A stretch of 16,192 bases of DNA from an uncultured Candidatus Melainabacteria bacterium (GCA_934692295.1 CAKUTL010000040.1:1-16192); one strand, 5' to 3'. Shown: positions 1 through 6,525, counted from the first letter of the stretch. Notes: generated by a model from the sequence alone, not told the origin. Made by a program: numbers and translations.

Positions 1-34
1 GTTCAGAACGTACTAGCTGGTTAATAGTTGGCAT
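1..34 (-). CDS. rpsL: 30S ribosomal protein S12, N-terminal fragment (runs off the window)
   Basis: Only the first 11 codons are inside the window. On the minus strand they read MPTINQLVRSE, which matches the highly conserved N-terminus of ribosomal protein S12 (MPTINQLIR/VRK...). S12 is a 30S subunit protein at the decoding centre and the classic site of streptomycin-resistance changes. The ATG is at 34-32. A strong Shine-Dalgarno AAGGAG (rc of 40-45) sits 5 nt upstream, which fixes the start. In most bacteria rpsL opens the str operon (rpsG, fusA, tuf follow); those genes would lie to the left of position 1 and cannot be seen. Identification rests on a short but very conserved segment. Confidence 0.85.
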   Translation of the reverse strand, partial: MPTINQLVRSE

Positions 35-158
35 AATTTCTCCTTTTAATTTTACCAAATTTGCCCTACTCTAAGCTGATTAGGGTGCTTGGGCGTCGCA
101 TCCCTGCTTATACAAATGATACTAACCGTCAAATCCAGCACGAAAATTTCGGCTAATA
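35..158 (-). promoter_or_regulatory. long 5' leader of rpsL
   Basis: About 125 nt separate the proposed start site from the rpsL ATG. The leader contains small complementary arms (CCCTA with TAGGG around 70-90) and a G/C-rich patch near 90-110. This is long for a simple leader and could hold a ribosomal-protein autoregulatory structure. I do not recognise a specific known leader, so only the existence of the leader is supported. Confidence 0.3.
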
Positions 159-194
159 CACTACTATCAAACATCAACCAAGCCCAAATGTCAA
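159..194 (-). promoter_or_regulatory. candidate sigma-70 promoter for rpsL
   Basis: On the minus strand, TTGACA (194-189) is a perfect -35 box. It is followed after exactly 17 nt by TTTGAT (171-166), which matches the -10 consensus at 4 of 6 positions. Transcription would start near 159, giving rpsL a leader of about 125 nt. Confidence 0.5.
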
Positions 195-248
195 CTGAAT
201 TTTAAGGATGTTAAGAAAAGAGAATACATGTTTCACTATCTAAAAAAA

Positions 249-659
249 CTATCGAACAGATTTATCAATAATCTTTGAAACCCAATACACTCTTGGCATT
301 TTACCAAGCAACGCCATTACTGACATATAAATAAATAACCCCGTAACAATTGATTGTATTGCGGAATATTCAAAAATTAATGGTCTGTTAAACAACAAGA
401 TAAACCATGAAACTAACGCATTTACAAACGGGATTTGCAACAAGATGTTTGAAATAAAGCCAAATATCATGCACAACAAAAAGTAAAAGAATGATATAAA
501 AATTGATTGAAAAACATTAAATCGAAGGAATAAAGAAGCTGGCTTTTTCATAAAATACAAAATCACCATATAAATTAATCCTACCCATCCGGCAGTAACA
601 TAAGAGGCAACCGAAAGAATTCTGTCCCCGATACTAGCTGGATTTTTTGATTTATACAT
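249..659 (-). CDS. Tic20/Ycf60-like integral membrane protein
   Basis: This 136-aa protein is mostly membrane-embedded. Hydrophobic segments lie around residues 20-36, 50-70, 78-92 and 100-118. The RFNVFQSI stretch (46-53) resembles the RFNAMQAI element of cyanobacterial Tic20/Ycf60 proteins. The end, ALLGKMPRVYWVSKIIDKSVR, follows the family's small-residue/G/P then IS-x-x-A/I-x-x-V pattern. Tic20 in plastids is a core component of the inner-envelope protein translocon; the role of bacterial homologues is not settled. The ATG at 659 is one nucleotide after the TAA of the upstream TPR gene. A purine-rich Shine-Dalgarno (GAGGGGAAG) lies inside the end of that gene, so the two are probably translationally coupled. 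The family call is from motif resemblance; a generic small membrane protein is the alternative. Confidence 0.55.
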   Translation of the reverse strand: MYKSKNPASIGDRILSVASYVTAGWVGLIYMVILYFMKKPASLFLRFNVFQSIFISFFYFLLCMIFGFISNILLQIPFVNALVSWFILLFNRPLIFEYSAIQSIVTGLFIYMSVMALLGKMPRVYWVSKIIDKSVR

Positions 660-660
660 C

Positions 661-1716
661 TTAAACTTCCCCTCTCACAGACTTAACATAATCATCCATA
701 ACTTGACTGTAAATAAGTCTGTATTCATCGTTTTCAGGAGCTAAAGCGATTGATGCTCTATAAGATTGAATAGCTTGTTCCATGTCATTATCAAGATAAT
801 GAGCATTCCCTAATAACATATATGTTTCAGGATTGTTTGGCTCAACATGGAGAGCTTTTCTATAAAAATCAATAGCTTCTTTTTGTTTTCCTTGGTTAGA
901 ATACAAATTAGCTAAAAGAAGGTAAGCGTTTGATTTTTTAGGGTCAAATTCAATTGCTGTTTGATAAAGTTTTTCAGCTTTGTCAAATTCTTTAAATTCA
1001 GTTTTTGAAATTGCATAACAAATATAAATAGAATATTTGTCTTCAGTCATTGATAGAGCTTGTTCAAAATATTTGTAAGCCTCATCTTTTTCCTTCATTA
1101 AGGTCAAAGCATTCGCAATACAAACAGCAACCAACTCATTATCAGGGTTAAGTACAAAAACTTTTTTGAATAACTTTAATGCAGTTTCATAATCATATAA
1201 TTTGAAACAAACATTTCCCATATCAATCATAGCCCCAACGTTATCAGGGTCTAAAGATAGAGCTTTTTCATAATAAGCCTTAGCTTCAACATAATCTTCA
1301 ATATCTTGGTACAAAAGAGCAATTGCGTTATAAATTTCAGGATTAGATGAATTCAAATCAATTGCACGATTGTAATAAAATAAAGCCTTTGAGAAGTTTT
1401 TCCATTCTGCAAAAACATTACCAATGTTATAGTAAATCAAGAAATTTTTAGGATTTACGTCTAACGCACGGTTGTAATAGGACAATGATTTTCTAAAATC
1501 ACGTTCATAAAACCACATTGTACCCATACCAACAAGTGCTTGAACATCATCAGGCTTGATTGCAAGCAAACTATCCAGTACAGACATAACCTTGTCATAA
1601 TTTTGTTCTTGCATATAAAGCTCAGACAAAGCATGGTAATTTTCAACATTTTTAGGCTCTTTAGCCATTTTAACGACTAATTCGTTAATCTTCTCATTTA
1701 AACTTATATTTTCCAT
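661..1716 (-). CDS. TPR-repeat protein with nine tandem tetratricopeptide repeats
   Basis: After a 23-residue N-terminal stretch, residues 24-329 divide exactly into nine consecutive 34-residue TPR units with no gaps (24-57, 58-91, and so on to 296-329). Each has the usual pattern of aromatic/small residues (for example YYN..A..L.P.N). A 22-residue charged tail follows. There is no signal peptide or membrane segment, so it is probably a cytoplasmic protein-protein scaffold. It is upstream of, and coupled to, the Tic20-like gene, so a shared role at the membrane is possible but is inference. The ATG at 1716 has no good Shine-Dalgarno and lies close to a -10 box, so the leader may be very short. 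Its binding partners cannot be read from sequence. Confidence 0.85.
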   Translation of the reverse strand: MENISLNEKINELVVKMAKEPKNVENYHALSELYMQEQNYDKVMSVLDSLLAIKPDDVQALVGMGTMWFYERDFRKSLSYYNRALDVNPKNFLIYYNIGNVFAEWKNFSKALFYYNRAIDLNSSNPEIYNAIALLYQDIEDYVEAKAYYEKALSLDPDNVGAMIDMGNVCFKLYDYETALKLFKKVFVLNPDNELVAVCIANALTLMKEKDEAYKYFEQALSMTEDKYSIYICYAISKTEFKEFDKAEKLYQTAIEFDPKKSNAYLLLANLYSNQGKQKEAIDFYRKALHVEPNNPETYMLLGNAHYLDNDMEQAIQSYRASIALAPENDEYRLIYSQVMDDYVKSVRGEV

Positions 1717-1729
1717 GTCTTTATTTTAT

Positions 1730-1759
1730 ATCATAATGGAGTTTTTGTAAATTAGTTAA
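1730..1759 (-). promoter_or_regulatory. candidate promoter for the TPR/Tic20-like pair
   Basis: On the minus strand TTAACT (1759-1754) and TATGAT (1735-1730) are separated by 18 nt. The -10 box ends 13 nt before the ATG, so the transcript would have a leader of only about 5-8 nt. This agrees with the missing Shine-Dalgarno. Confidence 0.4.
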
Positions 1760-1801
1760 AGAAAGTTTAATGAAAATCCATTTCACTGAACAAACTTGTC
1801 A

Positions 1802-1874
1802 TCCTGAACTGATTAGAAAATTAGCAGAGATAAAATCGATGCGTAATTTTCTGTTCCTACTTGGTGGTTCAGGA
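1802..1874. repeat. REP-like palindromic repeat (TCCTGAAC ... GTTCAGGA)
   Basis: TCCTGAAC at 1802-1809 is the exact reverse complement of GTTCAGGA at 1867-1874. Inside these arms, AGAAAATTA (1815-1823) pairs with TAATTTTCT (1844-1852), giving an interrupted long hairpin. The outer text (GTCATCCTGAAC ... TTCAGGATCT) resembles the dispersed palindromic repeats of the GTCATCCTGAAC type seen in many bacterial genomes. It lies in non-coding DNA. Mobility or copy number cannot be judged from one window. Confidence 0.5.
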
Positions 1875-1903
1875 TCTCTAACCTATGCGTTCGGATAATT
1901 ACT

Positions 1904-2089
1904 TAGGTCGGCTTTACTAAGCCGACGATTTCAATGTTCACTTTTTCTTTTTTATTTCGACGAAAAAAAGGAAAGAATTAAGTTTAGTTAGAAATTTTTC
2001 GGGAAAATTTGTAAAATAATATTACATACTCTACGGTTTACACCTCCGAATGACGGATTTTTTAATGTCGGCTTAGTAAAGCCGACCTA
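1904..2089. repeat. pair of exact 23-nt inverted repeats flanking about 140 nt
   Basis: The 23 nt at 1904-1926 are the exact reverse complement of the 23 nt at 2067-2089. Each arm is also a hairpin by itself, an 8-bp GTCGGCTT/AAGCCGAC stem with a 4-nt loop. The 140 nt between them have no ORF and are T/A-rich, with a weak C/T-rich versus G/A-rich dyad around 1940-1975. The arrangement resembles a small non-autonomous element (MITE-like) or two opposed copies of one REP unit. No target-site duplication is evident. Confidence 0.55.
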
Positions 2090-2114
2090 CAAATAAAATT
2101 GTAATAAACCTATA

Positions 2115-2146
2115 GACTTATCAACTTATTGACTTATAGACTTTTA
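2115..2146. repeat. four imperfect 8-nt tandem units (consensus GACTTATN)
   Basis: Consecutive 8-nt units GACTTATC, AACTTATT, GACTTATA and GACTTTTA run from 2115 to 2146. They are followed by a pyrimidine-rich stretch to about 2190. No coding or known regulatory role is visible; it is probably simple repeat DNA. Confidence 0.45.
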
Positions 2147-2259
2147 TTGAACTTATTCCTCTATTTCCTTATTCCTTTTCCCTTTTTTCAAAAAAATTCC
2201 AATTCGCAAACCCTTATCCTCCAAGGATGTCAAGTGTTAAACTCCCCCAAGTGGCTAGT

Positions 2260-2285
2260 CGTATTTTTACGTAAGTAAAAATACG
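2260..2285. promoter_or_regulatory. perfect 11-bp palindrome just upstream of a promoter
   Basis: CGTATTTTTAC (2260-2270) pairs perfectly with GTAAAAATACG (2275-2285) around a GTAA loop. It ends 4 nt before the -35 box at 2290. It could be an operator for the promoter at 2290-2318 or a hairpin ending a transcript from the left. There is no T-run after it on the plus strand. Confidence 0.4.
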
Positions 2286-2289
2286 GATG

Positions 2290-2318
2290 TTTACAATATT
2301 TTAAAACAGCGATATAAT
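2290..2318 (+). promoter_or_regulatory. near-consensus sigma-70 promoter with no downstream ORF
   Basis: TTTACA (2290-2295) and a perfect TATAAT (2313-2318) are separated by exactly 17 nt. The expected transcription start is near 2325. Nothing coding lies downstream on this strand before the convergent gene at 2476-3051, so it probably drives a non-coding RNA. Confidence 0.6.
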
Positions 2319-2324
2319 GGTATT

Positions 2325-2430
2325 GTTGGTTAAGGCTCACACCCGAGAGTAACAAAAACTCTTAAAAGTCTTTGACTTTTCGATGGTAAAGCTGTTTGCC
2401 AATCTGGAAAACTAGGGGATTTTTGTATTC
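2325..2430 (+). ncRNA. candidate structured small RNA of about 100 nt, unidentified
   Basis: Directly downstream of the strong promoter are three consecutive hairpins. They are GAGAGT/ACTCTT (2345-2363), AAAAGTC-TTT-GACTTTT (2364-2380, perfect 7-bp stem) and GGTAAA-GCTG-TTTGCC (2385-2400). TTGG near 2326 can pair with CCAA near 2399, closing them into one domain. A T-rich stretch (GATTTTTGTATT, about 2419-2429) could be the end, or the transcript could run into the hairpin at 2438-2468. I checked by eye for SRP RNA, tmRNA, RNase P RNA and common riboswitch cores and saw none. A 6S-like or lineage-specific RNA remains possible. The ends are approximate. Confidence 0.4.
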
Positions 2431-2468
2431 ATAACAAAACCGCCCTTGGAATAATCCCAAGAGCGGTT
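2430..2468 (-). terminator. Rho-independent terminator of the coiled-coil gene
   Basis: AACCGCCCTTGG (2438-2449) and CCAAGAGCGGTT (2457-2468) form a 12-position stem with one C-A mismatch and a 7-nt loop. On the minus strand it is followed by TTTTGTT, and it lies just after the stop codon of the gene ending at 2476. It has no T-run in the plus direction. Confidence 0.6.
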
Positions 2469-2475
2469 ATTAAAC

Positions 2476-3051
2476 CTATCCTTGACCAACGCCTGTGTAG
2501 CTTGGAGCCATGTTCTTCGCATCTTCTTTTTCCATTTGCTTGCAAGCGGTGTAGTCTTGTTTTGCCATTTCGTATTGACTTTCCAACGAATCCTTTTCGT
2601 TTTGCAACAATTCTTCTTCGTCTTTGATTGGTTCGAGCATTTGCTCTCTTAACATCTCGTACTTGTCTTCGATTTGTTGCTTCATACTTGCAACCATTTG
2701 ATCGTTCTGAGCCTTTATTGCACCCAAGTTTTGACTCATATTATTAATGCCAGTATTATAAGCTTGTTGTTCTTCAGCAGTAAGTTTTTCACCACTAGCC
2801 CATTTGTTTTGAATAGCAGCAATCCCTGTGTTTTGTAACAAATACTGTTGTGCATTCATATATATAGAATTGCTATATAAAGTTAAATTATTTAATTCTC
2901 TTTTTTCAGCCTGTTGGAGTTGTTTCTCCATCTTCTCGGCATCGCGGGTTACTCGTCTAACACGTGATTGGACGCGCATCATGCGAGCCTGTAGCTGTCT
3001 CATTCGACGCCCGGCTGAAAGTTTTCCAAATGCTCCTAGTAAGAAACCCAT
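2476..3051 (-). CDS. orphan basic/coiled-coil protein, function unknown
   Basis: I do not recognise a family for this 191-aa protein. The N-terminus (MGFLLGAFGKL) is short and hydrophobic. It is followed by a very Arg/Lys-rich segment to about residue 35 and then long heptad-like helices (about 20-57 and 115-175) rich in Q, E, K and M. There is a Gly/Ser-rich tail (APSYTGVGQG) and no clear signal-peptide cleavage site. The coding DNA looks richer in G and C (CGCG, GCGAGCC) than the neighbours, especially over the 5' end. It stands alone, with its own promoter and terminator. The hydrophobic start plus coiled coil could suggest a structural or secreted filament-like protein, but this is inference. 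The ATG at 3051 follows AAGGATCGAGGACA, giving a usable ribosome-binding site. Confidence 0.75.
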   Translation of the reverse strand: MGFLLGAFGKLSAGRRMRQLQARMMRVQSRVRRVTRDAEKMEKQLQQAEKRELNNLTLYSNSIYMNAQQYLLQNTGIAAIQNKWASGEKLTAEEQQAYNTGINNMSQNLGAIKAQNDQMVASMKQQIEDKYEMLREQMLEPIKDEEELLQNEKDSLESQYEMAKQDYTACKQMEKEDAKNMAPSYTGVGQG

Positions 3052-3087
3052 TGTCCTCGATCCTTGTGTTAGTTTAGTGTCCTCGTA

Positions 3088-3116
3088 ATTATATAAAGTA
3101 TTTGTTTCATTGATAA
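3088..3116 (-). promoter_or_regulatory. promoter of the coiled-coil gene
   Basis: On the minus strand TTATCA (3116-3111) and a perfect TATAAT (3093-3088) are separated by 17 nt. Transcription would begin near 3081, about 30 nt before the ATG at 3051. Confidence 0.5.
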
Positions 3117-3295
3117 TTGCCTTTTTTAAACCTTCATGTTAAGTAATGTTACAAAAACCGATAAAATTATAATATTTATTTTTATACAATACGGTGAATA
3201 ATAGCGTAAATACGGTACTATTAGCGGTTGAAATTTTTATAATTTTTTTGTAACATCATGGAGATACAGACTAAAAATATAGGGGAATTTTTATA

Positions 3296-4345
3296 ATGGT
3301 AAAGAAATTTTTTAATGTAAAAACGATAATTTTTACAATTTTAACAGTTTTATTATTGTTACTCATGCCAAAATTATGTGGTTTACTCATGATATTATTT
3401 GCATCATTTGTTTTCGCAGCCGCACTGAACCCTTTTGTAAATAAGGTTCAAGAAAAGCTAAAAAATAGAGCATTGTCAGCATCAATAATTGTTTTAACTG
3501 CAATCGTTGCGCTTTTTGCACTAATATTACCTATACTTATAATGTGCTACAAAGAAATAGAATTATTCGTAGCAATTCTCCCTCAAAAAGCCACCAATTT
3601 TTACAATTTCATTACAAGTACAAAACTATACGGGCATACCATTACAAATTTAATTCCTACAAACAATTTGGCAAGTGCATCATCTGATATTGCACAAAAC
3701 GTATTGAGTCAATCATTAAATATCACAATGGGATTTGCTCAAGCTGCATTCATAACGCTAGCACTCACAATGTTTACATATTATATCTTAGTTGATAAAA
3801 ACTATTTAAGAGATAAATTCATAGAATTTTTCCCCCCAAACTTGAAAGAAAAAGCAGGCTGTATATTATATAATATTGCATCAAAAGTAGGTAACTATGT
3901 AAGAGCTCAAGTCCTATCAATGGTTACAGTCGGCATTATGATAACAATAATGGTTGCACTCCTTGGAATTGAATATCCTATTTTGTTAGGTTTAATTGCC
4001 GGTATTTGCGAAATCATTCCTGTTTTAGGACCGACAATAGCAGTTACGGTAATTGTTATGATTGCATTCCCACTAGGCATGGTTAAAGTTATCCTTGCAG
4101 TAATTCTATTCTTAACAATTCAACAGGTTTCAAACTATGTAATAAGACCATTCTTATTTGGTAAGTTCATGAAACTCCATCCAATTACAATCATGGTTGC
4201 ATTATTCGCAGCAGAAGAATTTCTTGGCATTTGGGGAGTTATATTATCACCTGCAATTGCAGCAACATTATGTGTGCTAGTGGATGAATTATATTTAGCC
4301 CCAATAAATGCCAAAGAACAGGAAAGTAACATTGAACAACACTAA
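3296..4345 (+). CDS. AI-2E family transporter (permease)
   Basis: This 349-aa inner-membrane protein has about seven to eight hydrophobic segments. It carries the family's marker motifs: EIIPVLGP at residues 239-246 and NYVIRPFLFG at 280-289, followed by the conserved LHPITIMVALFA region. Length is typical for PF01594 (about 340-380 aa). Members include TqsA, which exports the signal AI-2, and Na+/H+ antiporter-like proteins, so substrate cannot be assigned. The ATG at 3296 follows AGGGGAA at 8 nt spacing. Its 3' end overlaps the radical SAM gene, suggesting a two-gene operon. The 3117-3295 gap before it has -10-like TATAAT sequences near 3170 and 3239 but no convincing -35 box. Confidence 0.9.
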   Translation: MVKKFFNVKTIIFTILTVLLLLLMPKLCGLLMILFASFVFAAALNPFVNKVQEKLKNRALSASIIVLTAIVALFALILPILIMCYKEIELFVAILPQKATNFYNFITSTKLYGHTITNLIPTNNLASASSDIAQNVLSQSLNITMGFAQAAFITLALTMFTYYILVDKNYLRDKFIEFFPPNLKEKAGCILYNIASKVGNYVRAQVLSMVTVGIMITIMVALLGIEYPILLGLIAGICEIIPVLGPTIAVTVIVMIAFPLGMVKVILAVILFLTIQQVSNYVIRPFLFGKFMKLHPITIMVALFAAEEFLGIWGVILSPAIAATLCVLVDELYLAPINAKEQESNIEQH

Positions 4346-5876
4346 TGAAATTTTCCTTTACGATAGGACAATAAAAAAAGATTTTGACTACAATATGTGG
4401 TTTGCATTCCCTGGGCCAGAATCTTTTGCAATGGCTTCATTAGGGTATTTATGGCTATTCAGAGCAATAGATAAGCTCCAAGACATAGATATTGAAAGGA
4501 TTTATGCAGACACAAAAACTTCCCGAATTTATAGAGAAAGCATTAATCTTATTGGGTTTTCATTTTCATTTGACATGGATTTCCTATCAATTTTCCAAAT
4601 TTTAGAAAATAACAAGTTTGCGTTTAAAGCAAACGAAAGAACGGAATCTGATCCACTGATTTTTGCAGGAGGTCCGGTTATTACATCAAATCCGGAAACG
4701 TACAGGGAAATTTTTGACTTTTTCATTATTGGGGATGGTGAAGAACCAAATTTGCAAGCCATTAAATTATGTAAAGAAAACAAGGACAAACCAAAGTCAG
4801 AAATTCTAAAACTTTTAAGCGAAATTGAGGGCGTGTATGTTCCATCACTCAATCAAACTAAAGTCAAAAAGGCAACAAAAAAACTCACAGAATGTATTTA
4901 TACACCTATTTTGAGCGAAAATTCATTTTTCCCTAACACTTTTATTATTGAAGTTGAAAGAGGATGTGCGAACAGATGTGCATTTTGTATTGCTTCATAT
5001 ATAAATTTACCAATTCGATTTGTTGAATATCAACAAATTATCGATGCCATAGATTTAGGACTAAAATACACCAATAAACTTGCATTACTTGGAGCTCAAG
5101 TTACAGCACACCCGAGATTTAAAGAAATATGCAAATATATTGATAATAAAATTAAACAAGGTGAAAATATTGAAATGAGTGTGTCTTCACTACGAGTAGA
5201 TTCTTTCACTCCAGAAGTTGTTCAAACTCTTGTTGTTGCAGGTCAAAAAAATTTAACACTTGCAATTGAAGCAGGAAGTGAAAGACTTAGAAAAGTAATA
5301 AACAAAAACCTCAAAGAAGAGCAAATATATAAAGCAATTGAAGTCGCTAAAAACTGTGGACTCAAAGGGATTAAATTCTACGGAATGCTCGGTATTCCAA
5401 CCGAAACAATGGAAGATATTGACGAAATTATCAAGTTAGCAAAAAATATCAAAAAAAATTACAAAGGTTTTGATATATCTTTTGGATTTTCAACCTTTGT
5501 ACCAAAAGCAAATACCCCGTTTCAATGGTTTGGAAGAGAGGATGGAAAATCATTAGAAAAAAAATCTAATTACCTCAAAAAAGAACTACACAAAATTGGA
5601 GTTCAATCTAGCATTTCTAGCCCCAAATGGGATTATTACCAAGCAGTACTTTCTAGAGGAGATGGAAATTTAACAGACTATCTCATAGAAATTTACAATC
5701 AAGGAGGCAAAATAGGAGCCTTCAAAAAAGCTGCAAAGGATTTGAAAATCAACACAGACTACTACGCAACGGAAACTTATCCTTACGAAAAGGACCTTCC
5801 TTGGGATTTCATTGAAATCAAACCTGGAAAAGAATTTTTAATTTCCGAAAGTAAGCGATTAATTCAAACTAAATAG
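4308..5876 (+). CDS. radical SAM protein with N-terminal B12-binding-like domain
   Basis: The 522-aa protein has the radical SAM cluster motif CANRCAFC (C220, C224, C227), which holds the [4Fe-4S] cluster that cleaves S-adenosylmethionine. Residues about 28-150 look like a B12-binding-type Rossmann domain (GFSFSFDMDF, LIFAGGPVITSNPE, FFIIGDGEE) but lack a DxHxxG cobalamin ligand. The layout resembles the uncharacterised radical SAM family often annotated TIGR03960 (FAFPGPESFAMASLGYLWL near the start). The substrate is unknown. The listed ATG at 4308 lacks a Shine-Dalgarno. An in-frame TTG at 4332 has AGGAAAG 5 nt upstream and would shorten the overlap with the permease gene from 38 to 14 nt, so the true start may be 4332. 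The 3' end overlaps the convergent phosphatase gene by 8 nt. Confidence 0.85.
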   Translation: MPKNRKVTLNNTNEIFLYDRTIKKDFDYNMWFAFPGPESFAMASLGYLWLFRAIDKLQDIDIERIYADTKTSRIYRESINLIGFSFSFDMDFLSIFQILENNKFAFKANERTESDPLIFAGGPVITSNPETYREIFDFFIIGDGEEPNLQAIKLCKENKDKPKSEILKLLSEIEGVYVPSLNQTKVKKATKKLTECIYTPILSENSFFPNTFIIEVERGCANRCAFCIASYINLPIRFVEYQQIIDAIDLGLKYTNKLALLGAQVTAHPRFKEICKYIDNKIKQGENIEMSVSSLRVDSFTPEVVQTLVVAGQKNLTLAIEAGSERLRKVINKNLKEEQIYKAIEVAKNCGLKGIKFYGMLGIPTETMEDIDEIIKLAKNIKKNYKGFDISFGFSTFVPKANTPFQWFGREDGKSLEKKSNYLKKELHKIGVQSSISSPKWDYYQAVLSRGDGNLTDYLIEIYNQGGKIGAFKKAAKDLKINTDYYATETYPYEKDLPWDFIEIKPGKEFLISESKRLIQTK

Positions 5877-6492
5877 GCACATAATCTGAATAAACTAGAC
5901 TCGCCCAGTTTTCATAATAACTAATTTGTGTTGCACTTCCTGTTCTAATAAATATTTTAGGCAATTTATCAGCAGGAATATCTAAAGCTCCACAAATTGC
6001 AGCCTGAATAACTTCCGGATGAGTTACAATAATAATTCTATTACCGCTATTTTGAGCAACAAGATTGTCAATAACCTTTTTAATACGAGCAATAAATTCA
6101 ACAGAACCTTCTGCACCTGCCATAGTTTTTTCTTCCGGATATTTTAAAATTCTATCTAATCCTTCCGGACACTTTTCCAAAATTTGATTAAATGTCAAAC
6201 CATTCCAACTACCACAATCACGGGTTTTCAACTCGTCAACGATTACATAATCTTTTTTGAAGAGTTTAGCAATCATCATTGCGGATTGCACCGTACGAAT
6301 TGACGGAGAGGTATAAATCACATCGTTTTTAACCCCTCTGGCTTTCAAATACTTAGTCAAGTTTTGCATCTCTTCTACACCCAATTCAGAAAGTGGCGGA
6401 TAATTTTCGGAATCAGAAAAACGTCCCTCTTCTGAATAAATAGTTGCCCCATGGCAAACAAAAGTTATTTTACATTTTCTATTAAAATACAT
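5869..6492 (-). CDS. histidine phosphatase superfamily protein with altered active site
   Basis: This 207-aa protein has the phosphoglycerate-mutase-like fold pattern. The usual RHGET appears as CHGAT (C13-H14-G15-A16-T17). TSPSIRTVQSA supplies the second phosphate-binding arginine (R66), LKTRDCGSWNG (88-98) matches the L-x-E-x-x-x-G-x-W-E-G block, and VTHPEVIQA supplies the second histidine (H158). The nucleophile histidine is kept. However, the first arginine is Cys13 and the residue where the family normally has the acid/base glutamate is Thr90. The protein may therefore be a weak or non-catalytic member, or use a different acid. Family members dephosphorylate sugars, cobalamin intermediates or proteins; the substrate here is unknown. 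It converges with and overlaps the radical SAM gene by 8 nt. Confidence 0.85.
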   Translation of the reverse strand: MYFNRKCKITFVCHGATIYSEEGRFSDSENYPPLSELGVEEMQNLTKYLKARGVKNDVIYTSPSIRTVQSAMMIAKLFKKDYVIVDELKTRDCGSWNGLTFNQILEKCPEGLDRILKYPEEKTMAGAEGSVEFIARIKKVIDNLVAQNSGNRIIIVTHPEVIQAAICGALDIPADKLPKIFIRTGSATQISYYENWASLVYSDYVPI

Positions 6493-6525
6493 AATACTTA
6501 CAACCTTATTTCTTAATATATTTAC

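Noticed and set aside
89..115. Second rpsL promoter, TTGACG with TATAAG on the minus strand
   Set aside because: The spacing is only 14 nt, too short for a normal sigma-70 promoter; the TTGACA/TTTGAT pair at 194-166 is better.
2115..2146. CRISPR-like array
   Set aside because: The units are 8 nt, contiguous and imperfect, with no spacers and no cas genes nearby; it is a simple tandem repeat.
2325..2430. Known RNA class (SRP RNA, tmRNA, RNase P RNA, common riboswitches)
   Set aside because: None of their conserved cores were seen by eye, and no gene follows that a riboswitch could control. Left as unidentified.
2828..3088. 86-aa plus-strand ORF opposite the coiled-coil gene
   Set aside because: Composition is cysteine/phenylalanine-heavy and typical of an antisense shadow; the minus-strand gene has a promoter, ribosome-binding site and terminator.
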